64,000 bases of DNA from Diatrype stigma (Eukaryota > Ascomycota > Sordariomycetes > Xylariales > Diatrypaceae). Made by a program: the position numbers and the translations under genes. The stretch lies in NCBI GenBank assembly GCA_022225965.2, contig JAKJXP020000002.1:806001-870000 (forward strand), read 5' to 3'. This document shows, one piece after another, positions 36,081 to 48,021 of the stretch. The stretch's first letter is position 1. The number at the start of each line of letters is the position of its first letter. The notes beneath the pieces were generated by a model that worked only from the letters and a program-made list of their open reading frames with translations, did not search any database and was not told the origin of the DNA.

Positions 36081-36383
36081 GGGTTCATCCGATCGGATGT
36101 GTCTTGTGGTAGCTCCTTGATAAATTTCGAGGGTAGTTGCTTGGCGGTTCATAAGCTTCTTATTGTCATTTCTTCCCAGGTCTTATGAGCATTATACTTG
36201 TCCCCCCATCCTGGCCCTATCCTGAGCATGTGTAGCCAAATCAAATCTGTGGATCTTCTGCACGCATTACACATATGTCTCGAAAGAAAATTCTTGATAT
36301 TGGGTATTTATTACTAATTAAAATTCACGAGGCGTCGGCAAGACGCTTTTATCTGAATACTCTAACATTACATACATCCACTT

Positions 36384-39064
36384 TTATTTCGAAACCGGAG
36401 TAATGGTAGCGTTCGCCTTCAGATCCCGGCTGCTAAACCCGGCGCTCAGGGTGAAATCGCCGGCGGGGATCAGCCACTTCTGGGACACGATGTCCCAGTA
36501 GCTGAGGTCCCGGCGGGCCAGCTGGAAGCTGACTGTCTTGCTCTCCCCGGCCTTCAGGAACGGCTTGTCAAAGCCGCGCAGCTGCCGCGGCGGCGTGCCG
36601 GCCGGCGCGCTGTCCGCCGGCAGGCTGACGTACAGCTGGGCCACGGCCGCGCCGTCCGCGTCGCCTGTGTTCGTCACCTTCGCCGTCACGTTGTAGAGAG
36701 TCTCCCAGAGGGCCGGGTTGCCGCCGGCTTCGATGGGCCGGTCCTCGGGCGCGGCCGAGATGGCGCCCGAGTAGGTCAGAGACTCGGCCTGCAGGTCCGC
36801 TAGCTCGAAGGTCGTGTACGACAGCCCGTAGCCGAACTCGTAGCGCACGGCGATGTCGTGCGCGTCGAAGTACCGGTAGTCGATCTCGAGCTTCTCGTCG
36901 TACCACGACTGCCAGTCGTAGGCGCCCGTCGTGTTGACGGCCGTCGTCGGCGGCGCGTTGTAGTCGGTCCCGTTGAAGGCGATGGTGTAGGGCAGCTTGG
37001 CCGACGGGTTGACGACCCCGTATAACACGTCGACTATGGAGTTGCCGGATTCCTGGCCGGGGTAGTGTGCAGCGAGGATGGCCGTCACGTTGGGGTGGTC
37101 GGCAAAGGGAAGCTCGTTGATGCCTGGCGAGTGCGTGATGACCACCGTATTGTTGCAGTCTTTGGCTACCGACTCCACTACGGCCTCGCCGTCCCAGTCC
37201 AAGCTCAGGTGCTGTCGGTCTTCGCCCTCGGATGCCCAGGTCTTGAGGAACACGAGGCAGACATCGGGTGTCTTCGGGATCCAGAGATCGGTCACGTTGG
37301 AGGTCGCGATTAGCGTGTTGTTGAGCCACTGCTGCACTAAGGCACCGTCCTGCGCAGCACGGGCCTTGACGGCTTCGAGCGGCGTGACGAGGTAGGACAG
37401 GAGACCAGTCCCGGAGCCGCCGCCGACGGACAGGGTGCCGTACTCGAAATCGTTCTGGTTCAGGTAGCCCTGCGTGTCCTCACCGGCGTCGTTTCCGAAC
37501 ACCGCGATGGTCTTGGGGGCCTTCAGGGGCAGGGCGTTGCCCTCGTTCTTGAGCAGAACGACCGCCTCGGACCCGATCTTGCGGATCAGCTTACCGTGGT
37601 CGCCGCGCACGTCGCGGCTGCGCTCACTCGTGAGGTTCCAGTCGCGCCGCCACGTCGACTTCGGGGAGAAGGTGTTGAGGTCGCCCGAGGACGGGTCCAC
37701 GGCCGGGAAGTCCTTGTCCTGGCCGAGCTGGTAGTACGGCGTCATGATCCGGACGATCATGTCGTCCACCCGCGCCGTGTCCACCGTACCGTTATTGACG
37801 GCGAGCGTGACGTTGGCCCCGAAGTAGGAGCCCGCGTCCCAGTCCATTCCGTACATGCCGAGGCCGCCGGGCATGTCCATGTCCAGGCCGCCTTCGATGG
37901 AGGAGACGCCCGAGTGGGTACCGCCTGTGTTATGTTAGTGCGTGCAAACGTCATTGGGGCGATAGGTACAGGGCGGAAGATGTCTATCACGTACCCCAGT
38001 CGGACACAACGTATCCTTGGAAGCCGAGCTCCTCCTTGAGCAGCCCGTTGAGAACCTTAGAGTTCTCGCAGGCGTACGAGCCATTCAGTCTGTTATACGA
38101 ACACATGAAGCTAGCAGACTGGGCACGGGCGGCGTTAGCGAACGGCCACAAGTACAGCTCGTGAATGGTCCGGTCGTCGATGTTGGACGAGACGGACTCC
38201 TGGTCGATGGTGCCGTCGTCGTTGTAGTTAGGGTTGCGCTGGGTCTCCTGCTCGTTTCCGATGAAGTGCTTCGACGAGGCCTGGACACCTTCGCTCTGCA
38301 CGCCGTTAATCGTCTCCTCCATGGCGACGCCGGTCAGATACGGATCCGCCGCGAAGCCCTCCCAGTTGCGGCCCGAGTAGGCGGATCTCCCGAGGGGTCC
38401 AGCTACAGGTCTACATGATACCAAGATAAGATGGTCAGATATTAGATGGTTTGACGGCGGAGCGTGACACACTTGGTGGCTAGGTTGTTTACTTACCCGA
38501 GGAAAACGTGAGCGCCCTTGGCCTTGAACTCCTTCCCTAGCGCTACGCCCCGCTGGTACAGCAGATCCTTGTTCCAGGTGCTCGCGACCGAAACGCCGGC
38601 TGGGAAGGTGCTGGCGTAGTCCGCGACCCGGATCGACGTCGGGCCGTCTTGCATGCACAGGCCCGGGAATCCGAGACGCTCGATCGGGACGATGTTGCCC
38701 ACACACGGGCCCGGAACGCCTGTGACCATGCCCGCTTTCTCCTCGAGCGTCAACTGCGCAACGAACTCCTTGGCTTTGGCGAAGGCCTCCTCCCAACCGA
38801 GGCCGGTGGCATTTGCTATAGATAGTCATGTCAAGTTAGTACGGGACGGAAACCTAGTGGGCTGAGCTGGCGTTGTTGGGGCGTAGTGGACGTACGAGAA
38901 GGATATACGGGAGGAGAATGCCCGTACGGTCCAAGGATGGTGGTGTTCAATGGCTGGACGTGGCTAAACGCATCCTTGTCGTGGCTGCCGCCACCGAAGT
39001 TTTGGGCCTCGATGGCGGGCACGAGCAGAAGAGCATTCAGCAGCAGAGACCTGAAAGGAGCCAT
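36384..39064 (-). CDS. Secreted GH3 beta-glucosidase
   Basis: Glycoside hydrolase family 3 enzyme releasing glucose from cello-oligosaccharides or other beta-glucosides outside the cell. Four exons, 39064-38896, 38815-38497, 38410-37995 and 37924-36384, give about 814 residues, a normal length. Signal peptide: [20 protein letters not shown]. The (beta/alpha)8 domain has [42 protein letters not shown] and [13 protein letters not shown]. The nucleophile Asp is in [12 protein letters not shown], completed across intron 3. The second domain has [17 protein letters not shown] and the [18 protein letters not shown] block. A C-terminal fibronectin III-like domain ([20 protein letters not shown] to DLSYWDIV) is present. 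N-glycosylation sequons are frequent. The ATG at 39064 directly opens the signal peptide. Exact sugar preference cannot be read from the sequence. Confidence 0.93.
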
Positions 39065-42000
39065 GATGGGTGATGCAAGACGGTTGCTGTCTCACTGCGG
39101 TCTGGGCCTGAACATGAAGCAGTGTCCTCGTGAAAGAACAGGAGTCGATCGTAGATTTATATTAAACCTTCCGCAGGTCCTGACCCAATGTTGAGCTCCG
39201 CACCGGCTAACCGGTCACTGCGAAGGGACTAACAGGGCCATTAAGAGTCAAGACGCGATGATCTCCGCTTTCCCCCCCGCAAGAAGATGTGGAGAGCTCG
39301 ACGACGAGGGGTTCACTTCAGGAACCAGAACCAAGAATCCAAGTTTTGGTTCCTGCTATCTCGTGTTTACCATGGGCCCTTGCCTAAGGCCAAGCCGTGT
39401 TTCCCTCTGCTTCCCCAAGGCCAAGTCCTCTGCTTCCCCAAAGCCAAGCACTATGATGAAAAGTAGGTATACTCCGGTCATGGACACATCGTGCCGAGCC
39501 TGAAGCCTCCGCTAGCCGTAAGAAGAAAGAAAACTTGCGAAGTCATCTGGTGCAGAGGGCCACAGAAGCTCCGAGATCATCCCGTGGTGTGCTTTTTGGC
39601 TACATACGAACGCCACTGCTGCTAATAACTAGGGGGTTGCTGAAGACTGTGGAGTAGCGGGATGGAGTAATAGGGGACCCGACTAAACAGACGTCATCTC
39701 GGGTGCTTCCCTATCGGGGAGGGTTCGGGGAGGGTTCACCCATTGACCCCTTGGCTATCATCGATACATGCGTCAGATTGGTACCGTAGTTGATTCATGC
39801 TCTGCCTCGTCGGGATTCGTAACTTCGAAGCACCTTCAGACCTTCACTGGGACAGATTGTATGTATCATCATGTGTATCATCATATGTGTCATCGTATGT
39901 ATCAATGCTTCGCTGCTATAGATTGTCTCCATCCCCGAAAACTGCCGAGCAAGCAAGGGTAATGAGGAAATGGGGGAATGGGGGAATGAGCTGATGGACG
40001 GACGATATGCCGATGCCTCGGTCAGGAAACTTAATTCGCACTTAATTCACTTTCACTAACTACTTAGACTTGACCAGATCCCGACCCACCCTGTACCCCA
40101 CAATCCATACCCTACCCCCTCGTCGGCACTCCACAAACTCGTGGGCTGTGGAGTTCGGTCTAGTCTCTTCCCTGCTGCCTACCCCAGCAAGTTCCTTGCA
40201 ACTACCCACCCCCTCCCACTACTACGTAGTAAACCGGCTATTCTCTGGCAAAACTCCAGCCATGCTGCAGCCATGACGCATTGGAGAAGCAATGGCGTTC
40301 CAAGGTTGCCCCTTTTGGCTTCATTGGCGCTGCGTTTCGGGGGAGTCGGGGGCGAGACCCGACACTGTGATAGCCCACCATCACCTGTAGGTACTTACCT
40401 ACTTACCTAACCATATGCGGGGAATGCAGCAGTCAGGAACCAAGCGGCAACCAAGCGGCACGGACGGTCAAGAACGAAGAACCCCTCCGAGAGCAACCCA
40501 CAAACCTTATCCTACGCCGCACAAGCAATCGGCCCTGTTGCGGTGCAGCGGTAGTTAGTTTATATTATAGCCCACATTGCTATAGTGTATATCGATGGTT
40601 TATTGCTGTAGTCTATTGCTACGAGGCTTTCCAGTCAAGCGCCGGCTACCCCAACTTCTACTTCTAGTTACTCCAATCTGCCCGCTTCCCGCGAATTATC
40701 TATCGTACGTATCTCAATTACTAGCGACTCATGAAAACCTCATTTCCGTGGACTTGTACAGTAGTCTGTGAATAGCTTCCGACATTTATTACGATTTTGA
40801 TCTAATCGTACCCTAGATCTCGTAGTGTGTCATGGGGTTGCTCTTTAGCAAGTTTGATGTGGTCCCCCTGAATTGCTTAGTCTACCTACGTAGTACCGTG
40901 CATACGAATCGCCGCTGCAACAGCTAAGTGTCGTGGATTCAACGGGGAATCATATCTCTTCCTTTGGGGGCGAGGCGGGATGCTGCGCTGGACCAAAGCC
41001 CTGCCATGATAGAGCACTGGAGCGTAATTTAAAACGTTTGGCAGAATTTATGCCGCTGGCAGTTGCAAAATGATCTGGAGTGTAGATCTTGTTACTTGGT
41101 TACGCGTAGACAGCGCAACGCGTCAAAAGCCTCAGCCTTATAAGAAACGGTTGATTGCCATATCCTGCAAGGAAATTAAGGCGGGTCGACTTTCCGATCT
41201 ATCGATCTCAGCGGCACAGAGTTTCCACTAGCAAGAACTGACAAGAGCTGGATATATATACTGTTGGATTGGCTGTGGTAGGTCTTTGAGACCGTAAAGC
41301 AATTTTCTGTCTAAACATACACTTGATCACCGTTGACGGGAGTGGTATTGTTTAATAGTAAACTTAGCTACCAAAACCCGTCGCTTCATTGCTTACGACA
41401 TGAGATACTACTGTCACTGTATCTTGATTCATGCTAAGTCCGTGCAGTCGTTTTCGTGAAAACTGTAGAAAGCTGGGATGCCCCTTTAGCTCCATAGTTT
41501 TTATCATAAATAGGGGTCGCAATGGGGGGAAATGATAGAAATCACACGTACTAATTTACCTACCATCCCTCTTAAATATGTTTCATTGTTGCTCCTTTTT
41601 GATAAGTCGTTCGGTATCATGTGCTTTGGTGCTTAGGATGATAAAGCATTTGCTAAGCTGGGGGGAGGAAGGAAGCAGCAGAATAATTCTCGCAGTTATG
41701 GCAGCGATTGGATAGAAACAGGCTCTTCTATAGGTAAGTAGCCATAGAACCTTCTATCAGTGGGCAATGGAAACCAAGTGAGGCAAGAGCTATTGCAGAG
41801 AAGGCAGTCACATCGACGATATTGATACCTACTTCCTTGCTTTTGCCCTTGGTGCCTTCATCGATAGTTGTAAACATCAATGAGCTTTCAAGTCATGACA
41901 TCAAGGCAGAGATCATCTTCGAAAGACAACATACATAAACTGGGCAGATACAGAGACATCGTAAACTACCTTCACCATTGCTTGTCATGATATGTTTTCT

Positions 42001-42230
42001 TTCACCCGTTATTTTGGCATATTGAGTAACGCATCACCAATCATTCTTCCAACATCGTCTTAAACATCGATTTTGGAACCCCTTGGCTGTACTAACTATA
42101 CTTACTACGTCTGAGCAATCATTGACCATTCTCGGCGAGCTTTCGACAGGAATCATCTCTCGGTCCCCAGGCAGTCATATTACTTTGCCCCATACATTCG
42201 TATTGCGTCCAGCGCAGTCCAACTTCCAAG
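39065..42230. other. Gene-poor spacer, 3.2 kb, between GH3 and MFS promoters
   Basis: The two flanking genes are divergent, so both promoters are in here. I found no coding region, RNA gene or repeat with clear borders. There are scattered short open frames and an AT-richer half from about 40550 on. The MFS leader likely covers the last few hundred bases. Confidence 0.5.
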
Positions 42231-44258
42231 ATGGCAGACTCACCATCCGCCGTCGTGGAGCTGTACAACCTTCAAAAATCAGGAATATTCGTAGTTGACC
42301 ATGAAGCCGCCGCATCCGGCTCCGGATCTCGCTCGGAAGATGCCGTGCCTGGTGGGCGAGGAGGCGGGGGTGACGCCGTCGTGTCTATCAAGAATGGACA
42401 TGGCGCAGGAATACCACCAACCATCACCGAGTCGATCAGGGAAACTAAGAATGAACGGCGGCATCGGGCGTATCGGAAGCAAAAGGTGCACGCGGTGCTC
42501 GTGATAGCAACCTTGACGGGCGTCAGCTTCCTCAACACCATGGGGTCGGGGATCCTGACCGTGGCACTACCCCAGATCGCCCGAGAAGTGGGACTAGACG
42601 AGACGCTACTACTATGGCCGCCAGCGGTGTACTCGCTCGTGGCCGGCTGCACGCTGCTGGTATTCGGGGCCATCGGCGACGTCGTGGGCGCGAGGCGGGT
42701 CTGGCTCTGCGGCGCGGCGCTGTACAGCGTCTTCACGCTGGCCGTGGGCCTCAGCCGCACGGGCACCCAGCTCCTCGTCCTCCGCGCCGCCTCCGGCCTC
42801 GCCATGGCCATGTGCATACCCACCGCCATCAGCCTAACCACGCGCACCTTCAATCCCGGACCCTGGCGCAGCCAAGCCCTCGGCTGCCAGGGCATGGGCC
42901 AACCCCTCGGCTACTCGGCCGGCCTCCTGCTCGGCGGCGTCTTCGTCGACACCATCGGATGGCGCTGGGGCTTCTACATCTCCGCCATTCTCAATGCCGG
43001 CCTGCTCGTTTGCGGCTGGTGTGTCCTGTTTGAGCGTCCGCAAAGCGAGTCCCCCTGGCGCGGTCTGTGTTGCGAGATCGATTGGGTCGGAGTGCTCATC
43101 AGCACCACCTCGCTTGGGCTCTTGTCTTACGTGCTCTCGTAAGTATTGCTTTTTCTTCTTGCCAAAGCTACAATACAGCTACCACATGAATTAAGCTAGA
43201 GACACCGTATTATTGTTATGGGTACGAATGACGACTGATCATCTCCCGTGGGACAGGTCCATTGGTAGAGATTACAGGGGCATTCGGGATCCCGGAAACA
43301 TCATCCTTTTGATCGTAGCTGTCGGTCTGGTGCCGGCTTTCATCTTATGGGCCCGCCGCCAGGAACGCCTTGAACGGCCGGCGTTAATCCCGAACAGTAT
43401 CTGGAAGCATGCCGCTTTCACGTCCATCTGCACAGCCGTATTCCTCACCTGGGCCGTATTCAACGCCTACCAGTACTTCAGCGCATTGTATTTCACACGC
43501 GTCGAGCACCTCGCTCCGATCGAGACCTCGTTGCGTTTCCTGCCCATGGTCATCGTCGGTGCGGCTACCAACGTTGTGAGTATCGGCACTGCTGTAATTA
43601 GTTCCCCTTAAACGTATATTGACTGCTTCTCTTCTTCCGCAGGCGACCGGCTACCTTGTCGAGAAGGTAGACGTTCGCACTCTGTTGAGTGTATCGGCCG
43701 TCATAACGCTTTCGTCGCCGCTCCTGATGGCATTCGTGACTCCTCACTTAATATACTGGAAAGGGGCGTTCACCTCTATGCTCCTCTCGCCGTTACACCC
43801 AGACGGTAAGTCGTATATCCATTGTCCCTACCTATCTTCCGCCTTTTTCTCAAGATCGCTAAACCCTTTAACTATCCATAGTTCTGTTCACGGTTTCCAC
43901 CCTCATAATTGCTCGGGCCTTTCCGCCAGAGTCCCAGTCTCTAGCTGGCGGGGTTTTCGGCACCCTGGCGCAGGTTGGTAACTGCGTTGGTCTGGCTGTG
44001 ACGGCTGCCATCTCTTCGGCTGTGACGCAGCAGCAACTGCAAAGTGGGCTCGGCGTCGATGAGTCCTTGCTCAAGGGGTACCATGCTACCTTCTGGACCT
44101 GTTTCGCCACCATGGTCTGGGTTGTGCCGATTGTGTTCTTCGGCCACAAGAAAGGGGAGAGGGCCGGCTCCTCGAGACCAAGACTATCGGCGGTATCCGA
44201 GATGAACCCGCTCGGCTTGAGTAGTAGTGTTATGTTATGGCTAATGGCTCCCCCGTAA
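42231..44258 (+). CDS. MFS multidrug/Atr1-like transporter
   Basis: Drug:H+ antiporter-type member of the major facilitator superfamily at the plasma membrane, closest in pattern to the Atr1/YOR378W group (aminotriazole and boron resistance). Four exons, 42231-43138, 43257-43575, 43643-43805 and 43882-44258, encode about 588 residues. About 85 hydrophilic residues precede TM1 (VLVIATLTGVSFLNTMGSGI). The motif-A loop after TM2 is GAIGDVVGARRVWL, and TM5 has the antiporter-type GQPLGYSAGLLLGGVFVD. TM segments continue in every exon; SIWKHAAFTSICTAVFLTWA and FLPMVIVGAATNVATGYLVE match this subfamily. Splice phases 2, 0 and 1 all resolve without stops. The exon 1 donor (TC|GTAAGT) lies at the end of TM7. 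The substrate cannot be predicted. Confidence 0.9.
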
Positions 44259-44875
44259 TGTCTGTGCGGCGGCTTCCCCATCCGGTACAGCAGATAACCA
44301 ACCGTCCGTTAGTTGGTATATATTGTTATTAGGAGCTAGAATCAACGGGATTATTAGGTAGGTAGTGAGAACAATAAAATGGATCTCGAGGACCGGAGGT
44401 ACGCGCATGCAAACATCCAGGTCTTGTGCTACAGTAGTTACGGATACCGTGCTGACGGTGCATCCCCCGCTCTGGCTCCTGGCATTCCAACCCCCTTGCT
44501 TATTACTTCACATATAACAGTGCCACTCGCAGAAGTTCCCATGTGTGCATACAAAACATACAACTACATGCCTACCTACCTTACGTATTAAGAGTTAACA
44601 TGCTGACTATCTAGTTTTCGTTGTATCTCATGCGCAATATGGTTTCACGATCAACAGCGACGCAGGTTTCCTTTTCGGCATTGCTTTGAGTTTGTCTTCT
44701 CTATTCAAGTTTATTTTTACTCTATTATATGGCTTTGATGTGGAGTTCCTGGGTAGTTCCTGGGTAGTGTGAATGGAATCCCTCCGAGGCCTATGAGATC
44801 CCTCTCTCCTTAACACACAGACACGTACACATACAGTCCACCATTAACTAAACCGACGAATCAACAACCCAGAGC

Positions 44876-46066
44876 TCACCGTTCGCGGCCGAAAGCGTTG
44901 GGCTGCGCGGGCTTGTTGTCGAGGATCTTCTCGATCTCGTCGACGACGTCGGGGGTGAGCTTCTCGAGCAGCTTGACGGCCTTGACGTTGTCGTCGATCT
45001 GCTCGACCTTGGTGGCGCCGAGGATGACGGAGCTGACGTTGGGGTTGTGGAGGGCCCAGGCGAGGGCGAGGGTGGCGGTGTTGGTGCCGAGGCGCTCGGC
45101 GACGGTCGTCAGCTTCCGGACCTTCTCGATCTTGGCCTTGCCCTCGTCGGACTGCAGGGCCTTGATGGTGGCGGAGAAGAACTCGCCGTGGTTGGCGAGC
45201 CGCGAGCCCTCCGGGATGCCGTCGTTGTACTTGCCGGTCAACAGGCCCGAGGCGAGCGGCGACCAAATGGTGGTGCCGTACTGGTACTGGCGGAACAGCG
45301 GCGCGTACTCGACCTCGAACCGCTCCCGGTGGAAGGCGTTGTACTGCGGCTGCTCGACCACGGGCGCGATCAGGTTGTAGCGCTCGGCGAGCAGCGTGGC
45401 CTCGGTGATCTGCGCGGCGCTCCACTCGGACGTGCCCCAGTAGTAGGCCAGGTTCAGGTTGCGGATGGCCTGGGTGAAGCCCTCGACGACCTCGCGCATG
45501 GGGGTGGCGGGGTCGGGGCGGTGGGCGAAGACGATGTCGACGTAGGGCTGCTGCAGGCGGGCGAGCGAGCTCTTGAGGCCCTCGACGACGTGCTTCCGGC
45601 TCAGGCCGCGCGTGTTGGGCTCCTTCCGGCCCGTGCCGAAGAAGATCTTGGTCGAGAGCACGAACTCGTCGCGCGGGTAGCCGAGCTCCTGGAGCGCCTG
45701 GCCCATCTCCACCTCGGAGTCGCCCTCGGCGTAGCCCTCGGCCGTGTCGAAGAAGTTGATGCCGTGGCCCCAGGCCGTCTCGATGCACTTCTTGACGATC
45801 TCGCCCTTCTGCGTGCCGCCGTAGGTCAGCCACCCGCCGAGCGACAGCACGCTCACCTTCAGGCCCGTGGGGCCGAGGTGGCGGAACTGCATGTCCTTGG
45901 GGTCGAAAGCGGTGGGGACGGGCATCGTGCTTGCGGATCTGGTGGGAGTTGTCGTTGTTGCTGCCGCTGCTACTACGGGTAGTGTTCGTGTAATGGCGCG
46001 ATGGTGGTGTATGGATCTGGAGAGGAGGGTGGTGCTGATGTTGAAAGCTCGGAAGGGACGAGACAT
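44876..46066 (-). CDS. Aldo-keto reductase, voltage-gated K+ channel beta-subunit type
   Basis: NADPH-dependent aldo-keto reductase of the AKR6 group, related to animal Kv-beta. Single exon with about 396 residues from 46066. The core starts [20 protein letters not shown], then [17 protein letters not shown] (catalytic Asp and Tyr), LSTKIFFG (catalytic Lys), [12 protein letters not shown] (His), YYWGTSEW and a C-terminal [18 protein letters not shown] cofactor block. Three in-frame starts exist: 46198, 46066 and 45925. Relatives start close to the one at 45925 ([18 protein letters not shown]). The 47 residues from 46066 lack acidic residues and are rich in Arg, Ser, Thr and Ala, like a mitochondrial presequence, so I placed the start there with 45925 as an alternative cytosolic start. 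The region from 46198 to 46066 is hydrophobic and less credible. Confidence 0.88.
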   Translation of the reverse strand: MSRPFRAFNISTTLLSRSIHHHRAITRTLPVVAAAATTTTPTRSASTMPVPTAFDPKDMQFRHLGPTGLKVSVLSLGGWLTYGGTQKGEIVKKCIETAWGHGINFFDTAEGYAEGDSEVEMGQALQELGYPRDEFVLSTKIFFGTGRKEPNTRGLSRKHVVEGLKSSLARLQQPYVDIVFAHRPDPATPMREVVEGFTQAIRNLNLAYYWGTSEWSAAQITEATLLAERYNLIAPVVEQPQYNAFHRERFEVEYAPLFRQYQYGTTIWSPLASGLLTGKYNDGIPEGSRLANHGEFFSATIKALQSDEGKAKIEKVRKLTTVAERLGTNTATLALAWALHNPNVSSVILGATKVEQIDDNVKAVKLLEKLTPDVVDEIEKILDNKPAQPNAFGRER

Positions 46067-47780
46067 GAAGAAGAGGGAGGAGGGGTGAGTGATGATGCTA
46101 CGGTCGACTATTAGTATCAACTGCCTGCCTATGTCTATGACTATGCCTATGCTTATGCTTATAGCCAATTGCCGATGGGCTGGAAGGTTCGCACGCAATC
46201 CCTACCTAGAGGTACAGCGTGTTCCATAGCTTCCGAAGGAGGAGCTGCTGCCGGTGCTAATCACCTACCGCCGATGCCCGCCCGCTCTGATGAAATAATC
46301 GAAGGACACCTGGCGATGACGTTTACATACTTGGTATGGATTAATAATACCCGTACATAGGTACTTACTCATCATACCCGCGGCGATTTCCCGACTCTCC
46401 CATGGTCACGACCGCATATCTATACTACCTTAGCTACATACCTACCTAGGTATGTACCTACCTACATAAGTATCTAGGGCTGCTAGGTAAGTCCCGCCAA
46501 GGTACAGGTAGGTGTATCCAGGTGTATCCAGGCTGCCAGGCCCCAGCATCTGATGGCAGTTTACAGGTACGATGGAGTAGCAGAACTATGGAGGTACCTA
46601 CATACCTACATATACCTACCCACATGGCCGGAAACTGCCGTGCACTTCCATGGAACCTTAAAGATGCTTAGAAGAGAAGAGGAAAGGCACGCATTCATCA
46701 ACTTGGAGCTCTGTGTTGGCAAACTCCAGTTTCGTGCGTAGGTAGGTACCATATGGACCTCCAAGGTTTGATAACGAAAGCTATACGAGGGGCTCGTGCA
46801 GAATTTGCTGATCGTCGCAACCCGGGATGCCTATTCAGGGACGTGCTTAGGCAGCCTCCATATGTATGAATCTGGGTTGGTTCCTCTTTATCTACCTACT
46901 AGACTACCTGCGTATAGAACATACGAAGCAGCGAAGCAGCGAAGCATCAAAGCGATATAATGTAATGTGTCGGTAGTCTAGGTATTGGATACGGGTGGAT
47001 GGATGCAGCCCTGGAGATTTATCATTTCAGCCGCGTGCTCTGCGCAGAGGTCCGTCCCGTACCATCAACTGTGCCGCGAGCGTACCTCAAGCATGCCAAG
47101 AATCTCATCTGGTTCGATCGAATTTGTAGGTTCTCACTGCATGTTTAGGTAGCCCGTAATAAGCCCGATGCCGCAATTATTCTATGATATGCACCACTAG
47201 TAGACTCCATTAGGCACCTATAGTTCACTAATTGGATTCTTATATACCTACCTAGGTACCTAGGTAGACTATACCCCTCTAAGGTGTTGGGGTCCCTGAA
47301 CGGACGTTAGACGCAATCTGAAAACCGCGTGGAACCTATATCGTGTGATCAGATATAGATTTGAGGCGGTTAAATGCATCATCGCCGAATCTGCAAATGT
47401 CGATGGGTAAACCAAAAGACCTAAGGTAGGCCAGCTGGATACTCCCGCATCACCTCCGGGTTTCCCAAAAACTACATGATATAATCTTAGTAATAATTGT
47501 GTCACATGTCGATAATCAGTGTAACCGGAAGAAAACTCAATATGCAAAAGGGTTCAGGGGCTCGCTGTTTATGTCATGTTGCAGAAGCTGTATTACATCA
47601 GGTATGAATGACGGCCAAGGGACCAAATCAATCATTGCACTACAGTTCTACCTGCCGACAACGCTGACTATTGCGAATGAACATATCTCCTGGATTCTAC
47701 CAAGACCCTTAATTCAGCCGAGCGATAGCATAATCTAATTATAGTCGAAATTATGAACAGGAGATATCTATAAGAAACCC

Positions 47781-47819
<39 letters not shown>

Positions 47820-48021
47820 GCGATATACAAAGCTCTCCGGTATGTAGTTCTAGTGGGAGTTGGGACCGACCTCGGGTGACGAGGTGGGGCAAGGGCAAGT
47901 TAGCTGGGAGATTTTGCGGACACAGGACCTGTCCGATCTTTATTTCTTGAAGAACAACTCATACTGACGATCGCGCAACATTCGTCTGCAAATCTCGCCT
48001 CGAAGCAGACCAACCTCCCTC
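46067..48021. other. Spacer rich in TACCTACCTAGG motifs, with a poly(A) run
   Basis: This 2-kb stretch is the divergent upstream region of the aldo-keto reductase and the alcohol dehydrogenase. It is dense in ACCTACCTAGGT-like palindromes (46430-46620 and 47245-47270). A homopolymer of 34 A lies at 47783-47816. No gene is supported. The ADH leader covers the last tens of bases. Confidence 0.5.
47783..47816. repeat. Homopolymer of 34 A
   Basis: An uninterrupted A34 run about 205 bp before the alcohol dehydrogenase start codon. It could be the poly(A) tail of an old retroposed insertion or a plain slippage tract. I did not see a source gene or a target-site duplication flanking it. Confidence 0.9.
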
